The notes beneath the pieces are model-generated. The model did not search any database. It worked only from the letters and a program-made list of their open reading frames with translations, and was not told where the DNA came from. A stretch of DNA of 8,021 nt from Candidatus Nomurabacteria bacterium (GTDB lineage Bacteria > Patescibacteriota > Minisyncoccia > Phycocordibacterales > UBA9973): contig JAIOPY010000003.1 of assembly GCA_021413625.1 (NCBI GenBank), positions 1 to 8,021 on the forward strand. Reading direction: 5' to 3'. The position numbers were made by a program, and so were the translations under genes. Shown one piece after another: positions 1 to 6,472 of the stretch (positions are counted from its first letter, which is position 1; the number at the start of each line of letters is the position of its first letter).

Positions 1-1
1 T

Positions 2-400
2 GCCTTTGACTTGTATGGCTTTCTGGATAGACAAGAACTAGAGTTTTTTGAAATGCTTATAAACGTATCGGGTATTGGACCAAAAGGAGCACTTTCAATA
101 TTGGGAGTCGCCTCCATTGAAACATTAAAGAAAGCAATAAACACAAATGACACTAGTTATTTAACAAAAATTTCTGGGATTGGCAAAAAGACCGCAGAAA
201 AAATAATAATAGAATTGAGAGATAAAGTTGGTAAAGATACTGAAGGCAACTCTCTCCAAGGAGAGCTGGATGCTTTGGAAGCATTAAAATCTCTTGGCTA
301 TTCTCAAAACGAAGCCAGAGAAGCCTTAAAGAAAGTTTCTACGGAAGAAAACACTAATACCCGAATACGTGAAGCCCTAAAAATTTTAGGTGGGAAATAA
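2..400 (+). CDS. ruvA: Holliday junction branch migration protein RuvA, 3' part (5' end off the window)
   Basis: RuvA binds Holliday junctions as a tetramer and loads the RuvB motor for branch migration. About 132 C-terminal residues are visible, in frame from base 2. They begin AFDLYGF, the end of the N-terminal OB domain, so the TTG at 11 is an internal codon and not the start. Two helix-hairpin-helix motifs follow: VSGIGPKGALSIL (near 78-118) and ISGIGKKTAEKIIIEL (near 170-218), which contact the DNA backbone. A short acidic linker leads to domain III, from ELDALEALKSLGYS to the end, the small three-helix domain that binds RuvB. The gene ends in TAA and converges on the amidase-like gene 10 bp away. 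The visible part looks intact and ordinary. Confidence 0.95.
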   Translation, partial: AFDLYGFLDRQELEFFEMLINVSGIGPKGALSILGVASIETLKKAINTNDTSYLTKISGIGKKTAEKIIIELRDKVGKDTEGNSLQGELDALEALKSLGYSQNEAREALKKVSTEENTNTRIREALKILGGK

Positions 401-410
401 CTCCAACATT

Positions 411-1049
411 TTACTTAAGACCTATTAAAGGCCTGCTTAAAAAATAGTCTTTGATGCCTGTCACTGTAAGATTGGTAAAAGTATCATACGCTTTTTGCCG
501 GCTAGTTTTATTACCAAACCTATAAATATACCCATATTCTATGAGTACGGAACGCACAGTCGGTAAAAGAGTGTCATTAGAACCAAGAGCAATCAAAGAT
601 TGGCTTGCAACCAAACCACCTTTTTCACCTTCGTAGTTACTAGTAGTGTATTTTGTTTTTAGTTTTTTAAAAATATTTTTGGCAAAATTAGCGCTTGTTG
701 TAGAATTTACCATTTGTTCTTCTGGCATGTATACAGCAAAACCTTTTCTATCACCAATTATCCATTTATTAGGTCTATGGTAATCATTAAAATGAACGTG
801 AACTACAGCATCCATTTCATTTTCATTTGCCCACTTATTAATACCATGCAAGATTATTGAAACATCTTTGGATGCAGTATTATGAGGCGTGCCTTTTTTT
901 ATAATAAAATCTCCATTTGTGATTTTTTCTTTCATCCACCAATCTTTATCATCATGACCTGGAACCAAAAGAATCTTTATTGGTTCTTGGGCTGAAACCA
1001 TAAAAACAGGACTACAAAAAATAAATAGTATTAATAATACTTTCTTCAT
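411..1049 (-). CDS. secreted N-acetylmuramoyl-L-alanine amidase (Amidase_3)-like protein, probably internally shortened
   Basis: This is a 212-residue protein with a clear signal peptide: MKK, a hydrophobic stretch, and probable cleavage after VSA near residue 20. Amidase_3 enzymes are zinc hydrolases that cut the MurNAc-L-Ala bond of peptidoglycan. Visible family motifs are ILLVPGHD (H32), VHVHFND (H84/H86) and VLIEYGYIY (E171, the usual catalytic Glu position). The usual metal-binding Glu motif (E-K/R-D-L) between the first and second His is absent. The segment reads TASKDVSIIL, and the PGHD-to-HVHFND spacing of about 54 residues seems short for the family. The ATG at 1049 is chosen because it begins the signal peptide; a longer reading from 1157 would run deep into mutM. 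No Shine-Dalgarno precedes it. It may be an inactive or diverged amidase, so family membership is firmer than activity. Confidence 0.72.
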   Translation of the reverse strand: MKKVLLILFIFCSPVFMVSAQEPIKILLVPGHDDKDWWMKEKITNGDFIIKKGTPHNTASKDVSIILHGINKWANENEMDAVVHVHFNDYHRPNKWIIGDRKGFAVYMPEEQMVNSTTSANFAKNIFKKLKTKYTTSNYEGEKGGLVASQSLIALGSNDTLLPTVRSVLIEYGYIYRFGNKTSRQKAYDTFTNLTVTGIKDYFLSRPLIGLK

Positions 1050-1063
1050 AGTATGATTGTAGC
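1050..1063. promoter_or_regulatory. 14-bp divergent promoter core with two overlapping -10 boxes
   Basis: This is the whole gap between the divergent amidase-like and mutM start codons. On the plus strand TATGAT (1052-1057) is followed by 6 nt and then the mutM ATG. On the minus strand TACAAT (1061-1056), preceded by TGC to make an extended -10 (TGnTACAAT), is followed by 6 nt and then the amidase ATG. Transcription normally starts about 7 nt past a -10 box, so both messages should begin at or next to the A of the ATG, with no leader. Neither gene has a Shine-Dalgarno sequence. No convincing -35 is seen on either side. The two boxes share bases 1056-1057, so RNA polymerase cannot occupy both at once. 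Confidence 0.55.
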
Positions 1064-1984
1064 ATGCCAGAATTACCCGAAGTAGAAAACTTACGCAGAG
1101 GCTTAGAAAAACACATTCTCGGCCAAAAAATAAAAAAGGTTTTAGTAAATAAGCCAAAGTTGGTTTCAGGTAAAGGCAATATTCGCATTGCGTCTAGCAG
1201 AAAAGTGAAGGAGTTTATAGAAGGGCTAACTCACGAAAAATTCATAGCCGTAGAAAGACGCGCTAAAAACCTAATTTTTAAATTAAGCCATAATAAAATT
1301 ATTCTGGCTCATCTAAAAATGTCTGGGCAATTTGCCTACCTGCCGTCGCGCAAGGCTATGGCAAGGCGCAGCAAGGAAGTAAAAGTTATTGGTGGGCACC
1401 CTATAGAAATTTCGGAAAAAGTTTTGCCAAATAAGCATACCCACATTATTTTTGAACTAGAACATGGAACTTTATATTATAACGACACCAGAATGTTTGG
1501 CTACGTTTTATACTTCCCTTCTCTAGAGATACTAGAAAAAGAAAATCATTTTGCTAATTTAGGCAAAGAACCTCTGGATAAAAGTTTCACCGTAAAATAT
1601 TTCGCTGAATCTTTGAAAAATAAAAAAGGTAAAATTAAAAGCGTGCTCATGGGACAAGATGTGGTGGTTGGTGTAGGTAATATTTATACTGATGAAAGCT
1701 TGTTTGAATCTGGCATCCTACCTACCCGCACGGCTTCTAGTCTTAATCCAAAAGAAATAGAGAAATTATACAAAGCTATTGTTAGGATAATTAGTAAAGC
1801 TATTACTGTAGGTGGTTCCTCGGTGGCGACATATAGACTAATAGATGACTCTCGTGGCAACTATGCCCGCGAGCATAAAGTTTATGGCAAGAGCGGAAAC
1901 AAATGCTCTAAATGCAAAACTACGCTTAAAAAAACACTCATCCAAACCAGAACCACAGTATTTTGCCCACACTGCCAAAAGTAA
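1064..1984 (+). CDS. mutM: formamidopyrimidine-DNA glycosylase (Fpg/MutM)
   Basis: This bifunctional glycosylase/AP lyase removes 8-oxoguanine and formamidopyrimidines and starts base excision repair. The 306-residue protein begins MPELPEVE: after Met removal Pro2 is the Schiff-base nucleophile and Glu3 the general acid. ERRAKNLIF (about 64-72) carries the conserved Lys. NDTRMFG (140-146) and the H2TH region GQDVVVGVGNIYTDE (197-211) are present. A C-terminal zinc finger follows, with CSKC (281-284), QTRTTVF carrying the conserved Arg, and CPHC (301-304). It is longer than the usual 270 or so residues; part of the excess is a basic stretch around 94-107 (PSRKAMARRSKEVK), encoded by a GC-rich, repetitive patch. 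The start is fixed by the invariant N-terminus and has no Shine-Dalgarno sequence. All catalytic residues are present, so it should be active. Confidence 0.97.
   Translation: MPELPEVENLRRGLEKHILGQKIKKVLVNKPKLVSGKGNIRIASSRKVKEFIEGLTHEKFIAVERRAKNLIFKLSHNKIILAHLKMSGQFAYLPSRKAMARRSKEVKVIGGHPIEISEKVLPNKHTHIIFELEHGTLYYNDTRMFGYVLYFPSLEILEKENHFANLGKEPLDKSFTVKYFAESLKNKKGKIKSVLMGQDVVVGVGNIYTDESLFESGILPTRTASSLNPKEIEKLYKAIVRIISKAITVGGSSVATYRLIDDSRGNYAREHKVYGKSGNKCSKCKTTLKKTLIQTRTTVFCPHCQK
1341..1380 (+). repeat. GC-rich patch with three phased GCAAGG direct repeats inside mutM
   Basis: GCAAGG occurs at 1350, 1361 and 1371, spaced 11 and 10 bp. It lies in a short GC-rich island within otherwise AT-rich coding sequence. 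GCGC at 1348-1351 can pair with GCGC at 1366-1369. The patch encodes the basic stretch that looks like an insertion in MutM, between the LKMSGQF motif and the HTHIIFEL strand. Confidence 0.4.
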
Positions 1985-2020
1985 TTGGCATAAATAATTA
2001 TAAAATAAAGTTTTTGAGGG

Positions 2021-2045
2021 GTTTTGAGCGCGACGGCGCGAAAAC
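2021..2045. repeat. inner hairpin 1 (GTTTT/AAAAC outer, GCGC/GCGC inner)
   Basis: The outer stem is GTTTT (2021-2025) with AAAAC (2041-2045), and the inner stem is GCGC (2028-2031) with GCGC (2036-2039). A small asymmetric internal loop (GA against G) separates them, and the loop is GACG. A T-run lies downstream on the plus strand at 2053-2058, but 7 nt after the stem, so it is at best a weak terminator for mutM. Confidence 0.6.
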
Positions 2046-2049
2046 TTCA

Positions 2050-2074
2050 GGATTTTTTAAGCTTCAAAAAATCC
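2050..2074. repeat. inner hairpin 2 (perfect 9-bp stem)
   Basis: GGATTTTTT at 2050-2058 pairs without mismatch with AAAAAATCC at 2066-2074 across a 7-nt loop containing AAGCTT. The stem is A/T-rich apart from its base. It could help end transcription from either side, but it is not a typical intrinsic terminator. Confidence 0.65.
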
Positions 2075-2094
2075 GTACCGGTAAAAATTTTATT

Positions 2095-2574
2095 TTATAA
2101 TTGTAATATCCTAAAAAGAGCTACCCCAAGAGCAACTGAAACATTTAGAGATTCTTTCTTGCCTTTCATTGGAATTTCAGCGATGATATCACACTTATTT
2201 AAAATATTTTTAGGTATGCCTGTAACTTCAGTCCCTACAATAAAAGCATTCTTAGCGCTCAATTTTACTTTTTTATAATCAATAGATTTTCTATCTTGCT
2301 CAATACCAATAATTAAGAATTTTTCTTTTTTTAATTTAGTAATTAGCGCAGAAACACTTTTCTTCTCTTCCCAAGGCACAAATTCTTCCGCACCTAAGGC
2401 AGACTTTGCAATGTCCTTTCTAATTCTACCAAAACGGTCCAGTGGCGCTGGAGTGTACCCACAAATATAAATTTTATTTATACCCGCAGCATCTGCCGTG
2501 CGAAACATGGCGCCAACATTTTCCACACTCCTGATATTATTTAATATTAAAATATTTTCCTGTTTTTGGGTCAT
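2095..2574 (-). CDS. SpoU/TrmH-family RNA 2'-O-methyltransferase
   Basis: This is a 159-residue SPOUT-fold enzyme that probably uses S-adenosylmethionine to methylate a ribose 2'-OH in tRNA or rRNA. All three SpoU motifs are visible. Motif 1 is NNIRSVENVGAMFRTAD (12-28) with the catalytic Arg. Motif 2 is FIVGTEVTGI (111-120). Motif 3 is IPMKGKKESLNVSVALG (134-150), which forms the knot and cofactor pocket. It consists of little more than the catalytic domain, as in TrmL-like or minimal SpoU enzymes, so the target base cannot be assigned. It follows uvrC closely and is probably translated by coupling. The start is uncertain: the GTG at 2592 directly follows the uvrC TAG and adds six residues, whereas the ATG at 2574 fits the family N-terminus better. 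The only purine-rich site (AGGTGA, 2594-2589) lies 14 nt from that ATG, which is far. Confidence 0.92.
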   Translation of the reverse strand: MTQKQENILILNNIRSVENVGAMFRTADAAGINKIYICGYTPAPLDRFGRIRKDIAKSALGAEEFVPWEEKKSVSALITKLKKEKFLIIGIEQDRKSIDYKKVKLSAKNAFIVGTEVTGIPKNILNKCDIIAEIPMKGKKESLNVSVALGVALFRILQL

Positions 2575-2592
2575 TTGATTTAGTAAAATCAC

Positions 2593-3684
2593 CTACTGGG
2601 TTAAAAAATTCTTATTTCTCATTTGTTTATGATAAGCAATTGCAAAGCGGTGCGCCTCGCTATTACCTAGAAGGATAGCAGGCTTATGGTCTAACACCAA
2701 ACTTCCATCCCCTTTTATAGCCTTTGGTTTATGTCTATCATCTTTAACTACTGAAGCTACTTTAATATCAAGATTCAAGGCTTTTAAAACTTTCTCAGTA
2801 GCATTTATTTGAGCCACACCCCCATCTACAACTATCAAATTTGGATACTGCCACTCAGTATGGGCAAGCCTTCTTTTTAGAATTTCAACCAATGCTCCAG
2901 TATCATTAGAACCACTTTGTGACTTAATTTTAAATTTCTTATATTCACTTTTTACCGCTAGATTATTTTCTACCACAGTCATCACTCCCACCATATTCTT
3001 TCCGCTCATATGCGCCACATCATAAGCTTCAATGCGAAATATTCTTTTATCGTAAATAGAGGAATTTTCATTTTTCAAAAGCGCAACATCATTTATATGT
3101 TGTAGAGCAAATAATTGTCTTTTAATCTCGCCTGCTTTTTCAAATTCACGTGCCTTTGCATACATACTCATTTCTTTCTTTAAATTACGCAATATATCTT
3201 TCTTTTTACCATGCAAAAACAATTTTAGGTTTTTTATATTTCTTAGATATTCCTCGGTGTTTGCGGGGGTTAGGTGAATTTGTTTATAAAATTCTATATT
3301 GGCTTTTTTGCTTGAATCATCATCAATAAAAGGAAATATCTTCCTGATAATTTGTAATGCTGTCTTTAGTTGAGAGCCATTGGTATACGGGCCAAAGACG
3401 AAACTCCTTTCTATTTTTTGAGCCCGAGGGTCCCGCCCAGTACTCTGGGAAGGGCGCAGGGGCAAAAAATTGGAAGGAGTGGAGTCTTTTAAATCTTTCC
3501 CTCTAGCTATTAAGACTTTGGGTATTTTTTCTTTTGTTATACAAACATAATTAAAACTTTTGTCTGATTTTTCTTTAGTATTATATTTAGGTTGGTGTTT
3601 TTTAATTAAAGAGGCTTCTAAAATAAGCGCTTCTAAAACACTATCGGTTTTTTGCCAATCAATCTTATCTGCATGAAAAATCAT
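2593..3684 (-). CDS. uvrC: UvrC excinuclease subunit, lacking its N-terminal GIY-YIG half (disrupted 5' end)
   Basis: UvrC makes the 3' and 5' incisions of nucleotide excision repair. This 363-residue frame holds the end of the GIY-YIG region (TDSVLEALILEASLIKKHQPKYN), the UVR motif that binds UvrB (near 166-197), and the RNase H-like 5'-incision domain. Its expected acidic and His residues are present: D222 (EAYDVAHMSG), D287 (IVVDGG) and H345 (EAHRFAIAYHK). Residues 69-94 are an insertion encoded by a palindrome. None of the usual Fe-S cysteines is present (SSKKANIEFYKQIHLTPAN), and no C-terminal HhH domain follows. The ATG at 3684 looks like an old internal codon: it has no Shine-Dalgarno, and recognisable UvrC sequence continues upstream in the same frame. 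If made, the protein could cut on the 5' side only. It may be a pseudogene or carry a sequencing or assembly error. Confidence 0.88.
   Translation of the reverse strand: MIFHADKIDWQKTDSVLEALILEASLIKKHQPKYNTKEKSDKSFNYVCITKEKIPKVLIARGKDLKDSTPSNFLPLRPSQSTGRDPRAQKIERSFVFGPYTNGSQLKTALQIIRKIFPFIDDDSSKKANIEFYKQIHLTPANTEEYLRNIKNLKLFLHGKKKDILRNLKKEMSMYAKAREFEKAGEIKRQLFALQHINDVALLKNENSSIYDKRIFRIEAYDVAHMSGKNMVGVMTVVENNLAVKSEYKKFKIKSQSGSNDTGALVEILKRRLAHTEWQYPNLIVVDGGVAQINATEKVLKALNLDIKVASVVKDDRHKPKAIKGDGSLVLDHKPAILLGNSEAHRFAIAYHKQMRNKNFLTQ
3403..3480. repeat. 78-bp in-frame palindromic, GC-rich insertion inside uvrC
   Basis: The arms 3403-3420 and 3463-3480 are inverted copies matching at 16 of 18 positions, each beginning ACTCCTT when read from the outside. 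The 42-bp centre is about 74% G+C by count (31 of 42) in an AT-rich gene, and contains CCCAG (3436-3440) TACT CTGGG (3445-3449). The length is exactly 26 codons, so the frame is kept. It encodes a Pro/Ser/Arg-rich loop (about residues 69-94) just before the FVFGPYTNG motif. This resembles, in form only, the palindromic elements known to insert into Rickettsia genes. Confidence 0.68.
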
Positions 3685-3787
3685 ATCTACAATTATCGGC
3701 CCCCGAGTTCCAATTAAATCATTACTAAAATAACTTTTAACTCTATCCCGTAGAGAATTTAAGTTTTTTAAAAATTTTACTGGTCAT
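3685..3787 (-). pseudogene. uvrC: broken 5' end of uvrC (start and first codons, then deletion/frameshift)
   Basis: An ATG at 3787, 1 nt after the uvrA TAA, opens MTSKIFKKLKFSTG and then stops at TAG. This looks like a normal UvrC beginning. In the next frame (+1), downstream of a TGA at 3786-3784, the sequence reads NLNSLRDRVKSYFSNDL and then IGTRGPIIVD straight into the long uvrC frame. That is the second half of a GIY-YIG domain. The expected core between them (GVY...YIGKA) is missing, so a deletion that is not a multiple of three near 3755-3765 best explains the layout. No ATG, GTG or TTG exists in the body frame between the TGA and 3684. Confidence 0.75.
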
Positions 3788-3788
3788 T

Positions 3789-6389
3789 TTACTTTCTTAA
3801 TACTTTTTTTAAGTATTTACCCGTATAACTTTTAGCATTGTTAGCCACATCTTCAGGAGTACCTTTTGCCACCAAATTTCCGCCATTTACTCCCCCTTCT
3901 GGACCTATGTCTATTATATAATCTGAGCTTTTTACAATATCTAGGTTATGTTCAATTAACACTACAGTATTACCTTTGAAAACAAGCTTATTTAATACCT
4001 CTAATAATTTTTGAACATCATCATAATGTAACCCCACAGTTGGTTCATCTAAAAGATAAATGGTTTTTTCGGTATGAGGACGATATAGCTCGCTAGAAAT
4101 TTTTACCCGCTGCGCTTCGCCACCAGAGAGAGTTGTGGCTGACTGTCCAAGTTTTAGGTACCCTAAACCAACATCCATTAAAGTTTCTAATCTATCAGAA
4201 ATCGCGGGTATGTCTTTAAAAAAAGAAAGCCCCTCTTCCACAGTCATATGGAGCACCTCGTAAATATTTTTCTTTTTATATTTTACGGTCAAGGTTTCTT
4301 TATCAAAACGTTTACCATTACAAACATCGCAAGTTACATAAACAGTTGGTAAGAAATGCATCTCTACGGCAATTTCGCCATTGCCTTCACAAGCCTCACA
4401 ACGCCCACCTTTTACATTAAAAGAAAAACGATTAGCCTTCCAGCCACGAAGTCGGGCTTCTTCGGTAGTCGCAAACAAATCACGAATATGAGTAAATGCT
4501 CCAGTGTATGTTGCAAGGTTGGAACGTGGGGTTCTACCTATTGGAGACTGGTCAATTAAAATCACCCGTGACAAATATTCGGTGCCTGAAAATGATGTGC
4601 AATTAAAAATTTTAGCCGTTCTATACTTTCTTTCATAACGCGCTTGTAAGTTTTTATATAAAATTTCATACATGAAAGAACTTTTACCAGAGCCTGAGAC
4701 ACCAGTAATAGAAGTCATAACTCCTAGTGGCACTTCAACATTTAAATTTTTTATATTAAAAACTTTTCCACCAGCAATGCGTAATGTGCCTTTAGCTGTC
4801 CGGCGTTTTTCAGGAACTAAAATTTTTGTTTCTTCCCGCAAATATGAAAGAGTTCTAGAATTATTTGTATTTTTCTTTGCTGTTAATAAATCTTCTAAAA
4901 ATCCAGATACTACAACCTCTCCGCCATGCACTCCTGCTTTTGGACCGATATCTACGATGTAGTCTGAAGCATAAATAGTATCTTCGTCGTGTTCAACAAT
5001 CAAGATAGTATTACCAAGGTCTCTTAAATTAAGTAGAGTTTTAATCAGTCTGTCATTATCTCTTTGATGTAAGCCTATAGTTGGCTCATCTAATACATAA
5101 AGCGCCCCCACTAAACGAGAACCAAGTTGAGAGGCTAGGCGTATGCGCTGGGCTTCGCCTCCAGAGAGAGTATTGGCTTTTCTAGAAAGTTGTAAATAAT
5201 CTAAGCCAACATCTAACATAAATTGGAGTCGGGCTTCTATTTCCCGCACCACTGGCACTGAAATATCCTTTTCTTTCTCGGATAATTTCAAGGTTTTGAA
5301 AAAAACAGATGCTTCCGCAATAGATAAAGATGCAATTTCAAGAATATTTTTACGCACATTGCCTGCACTAATGAATACATTTAAGGCTTCAGGACGTAAC
5401 CGCGCTCCATTACAAGCATCACAAGGCTCATCACCACCAAAATATTTTGTGCCTAGCCCATTACAAGAAGGACATGCACCATAAGGAGAATTAAAAGAAA
5501 ACAGACGAGGCTCAACTTCTGGAAAAGAAAAACCGTCATTTTTGCAAGCAAATTTTGCTGACATTACAAATTCTTCGTCTCCAATTTTTATTGACACCAA
5601 GCCATCAGACTCAATTAAAGCTCTTTCCAAGGCTTCAGAAAGCCTCATCCGAGAACCTTCTTTATCATCTTTAAATTCATGCACCATAAAATGGTCCACT
5701 AAAACATCTATGGTATGCGCTTTATTTTTAGAAAGAGTAATTTGTTCCCGAAGTTTCTTTTTGACACCATCTAGGCGAATCTCCGCAAAACCTTTGCCTA
5801 ATAAATCGTAAAGAAGTTGGTAATACTCTCCTTTGCGACCTCTAACTACTGGAGAAAAAATACTTATCTCGGTTTCGTCCCATTCTACATCCATTACTTT
5901 TCTTTGTTTGTCTTTTTTTTGATTTTTTTCAAAAGTTTTTACTTTGTCTAAAATAAAATTAAGAATTTCTTCATTAGAAAGTTTTTTAATTTCTTCGCCA
6001 CACTGTGGGCAGTGTGGGTGGCCAATGCGGGCATACATAACCCGAAGATAATCATAAATTTCAGTAATGGTGGCTACTGTTGAACGAGGGTTATTAGAAC
6101 GAGACTTTTGGTCAATTGATATTGCCGGAGATAGTCCTGTAATTTCATCCACATCCGGCTTGGGCATTTGGTTTAAAAACTGCCTAGCATAAGAAGACAA
6201 AGATTCCACATATCTCCTCTGGCCTTCGGCAAAAATAGTATCAAAAGCAAGTGAAGATTTTCCAGAGCCAGACACCCCCGTAATCACTACCATTTTATTC
6301 CGTGGCATTTCTACACTAACATTCTTTAAGTTATGGGTTCTAGCCCCTGAAACCTTTATTTTATCTATGTTTTTATCTAATTTGGACAT
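3789..6389 (-). CDS. uvrA: excinuclease ABC subunit A (UvrA)
   Basis: UvrA is the damage-sensing ABC ATPase dimer that loads UvrB on DNA. The 866-residue protein has both nucleotide-binding halves. The first has Walker A GVSGSGKS (38-45), signature [12 protein letters not shown] (about 408) and Walker [12 protein letters not shown] (about 431). The second has Walker A at 563-570, signature [12 protein letters not shown] (about 754) and Walker [12 protein letters not shown] (about 778). The C-terminal zinc module is complete (CEAC 664-667, CDVC 687-690). The first zinc module reads FACKNDGF, then CPSC (306-309): Asp275 stands where the second Cys is usual. CPSC is followed after only 13 residues by CDAC (323-326), a region over 100 residues long in E. 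coli, which explains the short length. The ATG at 6389 is preferred for its GGAG site; the frame stays open to 6464, but that extension is unlike UvrA. uvrC begins 1 nt downstream. Confidence 0.97.
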   Translation of the reverse strand: MSKLDKNIDKIKVSGARTHNLKNVSVEMPRNKMVVITGVSGSGKSSLAFDTIFAEGQRRYVESLSSYARQFLNQMPKPDVDEITGLSPAISIDQKSRSNNPRSTVATITEIYDYLRVMYARIGHPHCPQCGEEIKKLSNEEILNFILDKVKTFEKNQKKDKQRKVMDVEWDETEISIFSPVVRGRKGEYYQLLYDLLGKGFAEIRLDGVKKKLREQITLSKNKAHTIDVLVDHFMVHEFKDDKEGSRMRLSEALERALIESDGLVSIKIGDEEFVMSAKFACKNDGFSFPEVEPRLFSFNSPYGACPSCNGLGTKYFGGDEPCDACNGARLRPEALNVFISAGNVRKNILEIASLSIAEASVFFKTLKLSEKEKDISVPVVREIEARLQFMLDVGLDYLQLSRKANTLSGGEAQRIRLASQLGSRLVGALYVLDEPTIGLHQRDNDRLIKTLLNLRDLGNTILIVEHDEDTIYASDYIVDIGPKAGVHGGEVVVSGFLEDLLTAKKNTNNSRTLSYLREETKILVPEKRRTAKGTLRIAGGKVFNIKNLNVEVPLGVMTSITGVSGSGKSSFMYEILYKNLQARYERKYRTAKIFNCTSFSGTEYLSRVILIDQSPIGRTPRSNLATYTGAFTHIRDLFATTEEARLRGWKANRFSFNVKGGRCEACEGNGEIAVEMHFLPTVYVTCDVCNGKRFDKETLTVKYKKKNIYEVLHMTVEEGLSFFKDIPAISDRLETLMDVGLGYLKLGQSATTLSGGEAQRVKISSELYRPHTEKTIYLLDEPTVGLHYDDVQKLLEVLNKLVFKGNTVVLIEHNLDIVKSSDYIIDIGPEGGVNGGNLVAKGTPEDVANNAKSYTGKYLKKVLRK

Positions 6390-6395
6390 ATAATT

Positions 6396-6399
6396 CTCC
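6396..6399 (-). promoter_or_regulatory. Shine-Dalgarno site of uvrA
   Basis: On the minus strand GGAG is followed by AATTAT and the ATG at 6389, a 6-nt spacing. This fixes the uvrA start over the in-frame ATGs at 6401 and 6464. It contrasts with the mutM and amidase-like genes, which have no such site. Confidence 0.7.
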
Positions 6400-6413
6400 A
6401 TTAACGCACAACG

Positions 6414-6438
6414 CACCCCGCCATGTAGATAGGGGGTG
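6414..6438. repeat. hairpin in the uvrB-uvrA gap
   Basis: CACCCC (6414-6419) can pair with GGGGTG (6433-6438) over a 13-nt loop. It lies in the 83-bp gap between the uvrB stop and the uvrA start, upstream of the uvrA Shine-Dalgarno site. No T-run follows, so it is not a classical terminator. It could protect or pace the message. The same gap has TGTGCG twice on the minus strand. Confidence 0.4.
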
Positions 6439-6472
6439 TATATCGCACACAAACAGTCTATCATAGGATAAA

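Larger units (their letters stand above)
1996..2102. repeat. composite palindromic element with 20-bp inverted ends, between convergent mutM and trmH-like genes
   Basis: The arms 1996-2015 and 2083-2102 are inverted copies that match at 19 of 20 positions. Between them lie two further hairpins. GTTTT (2021-2025)/AAAAC (2041-2045) brackets GCGC (2028-2031)/GCGC (2036-2039) with a GACG loop. GGATTTTTT (2050-2058) pairs perfectly with AAAAAATCC (2066-2074) over a 7-nt loop. The whole can fold as a three-way, cloverleaf-like structure on either strand. The right arm overlaps the last codon and stop of the trmH-like gene. It contains no gene. It may serve as a two-way terminator, or be a short non-autonomous palindromic element. 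A classical GC stem followed directly by a T-run is not seen. Confidence 0.72.

Noticed and set aside
411..445. Terminator hairpin between ruvA and the amidase-like gene (TTAAG 415-419 with CTTAA 436-440).
   Set aside because: The stem is short, broken and AT-rich, with no T-run on the proper side for either gene.
2024..2278. Plus-strand 84-codon open frame over the palindrome and the 3' part of the trmH-like gene.
   Set aside because: It is antisense to a well-supported methyltransferase, starts inside the palindromic element and resembles no protein I know.
3784..3786. UGA recoded as Gly (SR1/Gracilibacteria code) to extend uvrC upstream.
   Set aside because: Reading through this TGA leads back into the end of uvrA with no GIY-YIG motif, and no other gene in the window needs UGA as a sense codon.
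3740..3790. Programmed frameshift joining MTSKIFKKLK to the uvrC body at the A/T-rich run.
   Set aside because: The needed shift is +1, not the -1 expected of an A-rich slippery heptamer, and even a perfect shift would not restore the missing GVY...YIGKA core.
6390..6464. Extra 25 residues at the UvrA N-terminus from the upstream start at 6464.
   Set aside because: The extension is unlike UvrA, has no ribosome site, and the ATG at 6389 has GGAG at good spacing.
6390..6472. Internal promoter for uvrA (TATGAT-like box near the uvrB stop on the minus strand).
   Set aside because: No supporting -35 or extended -10 was found, and such boxes are common by chance in AT-rich DNA.
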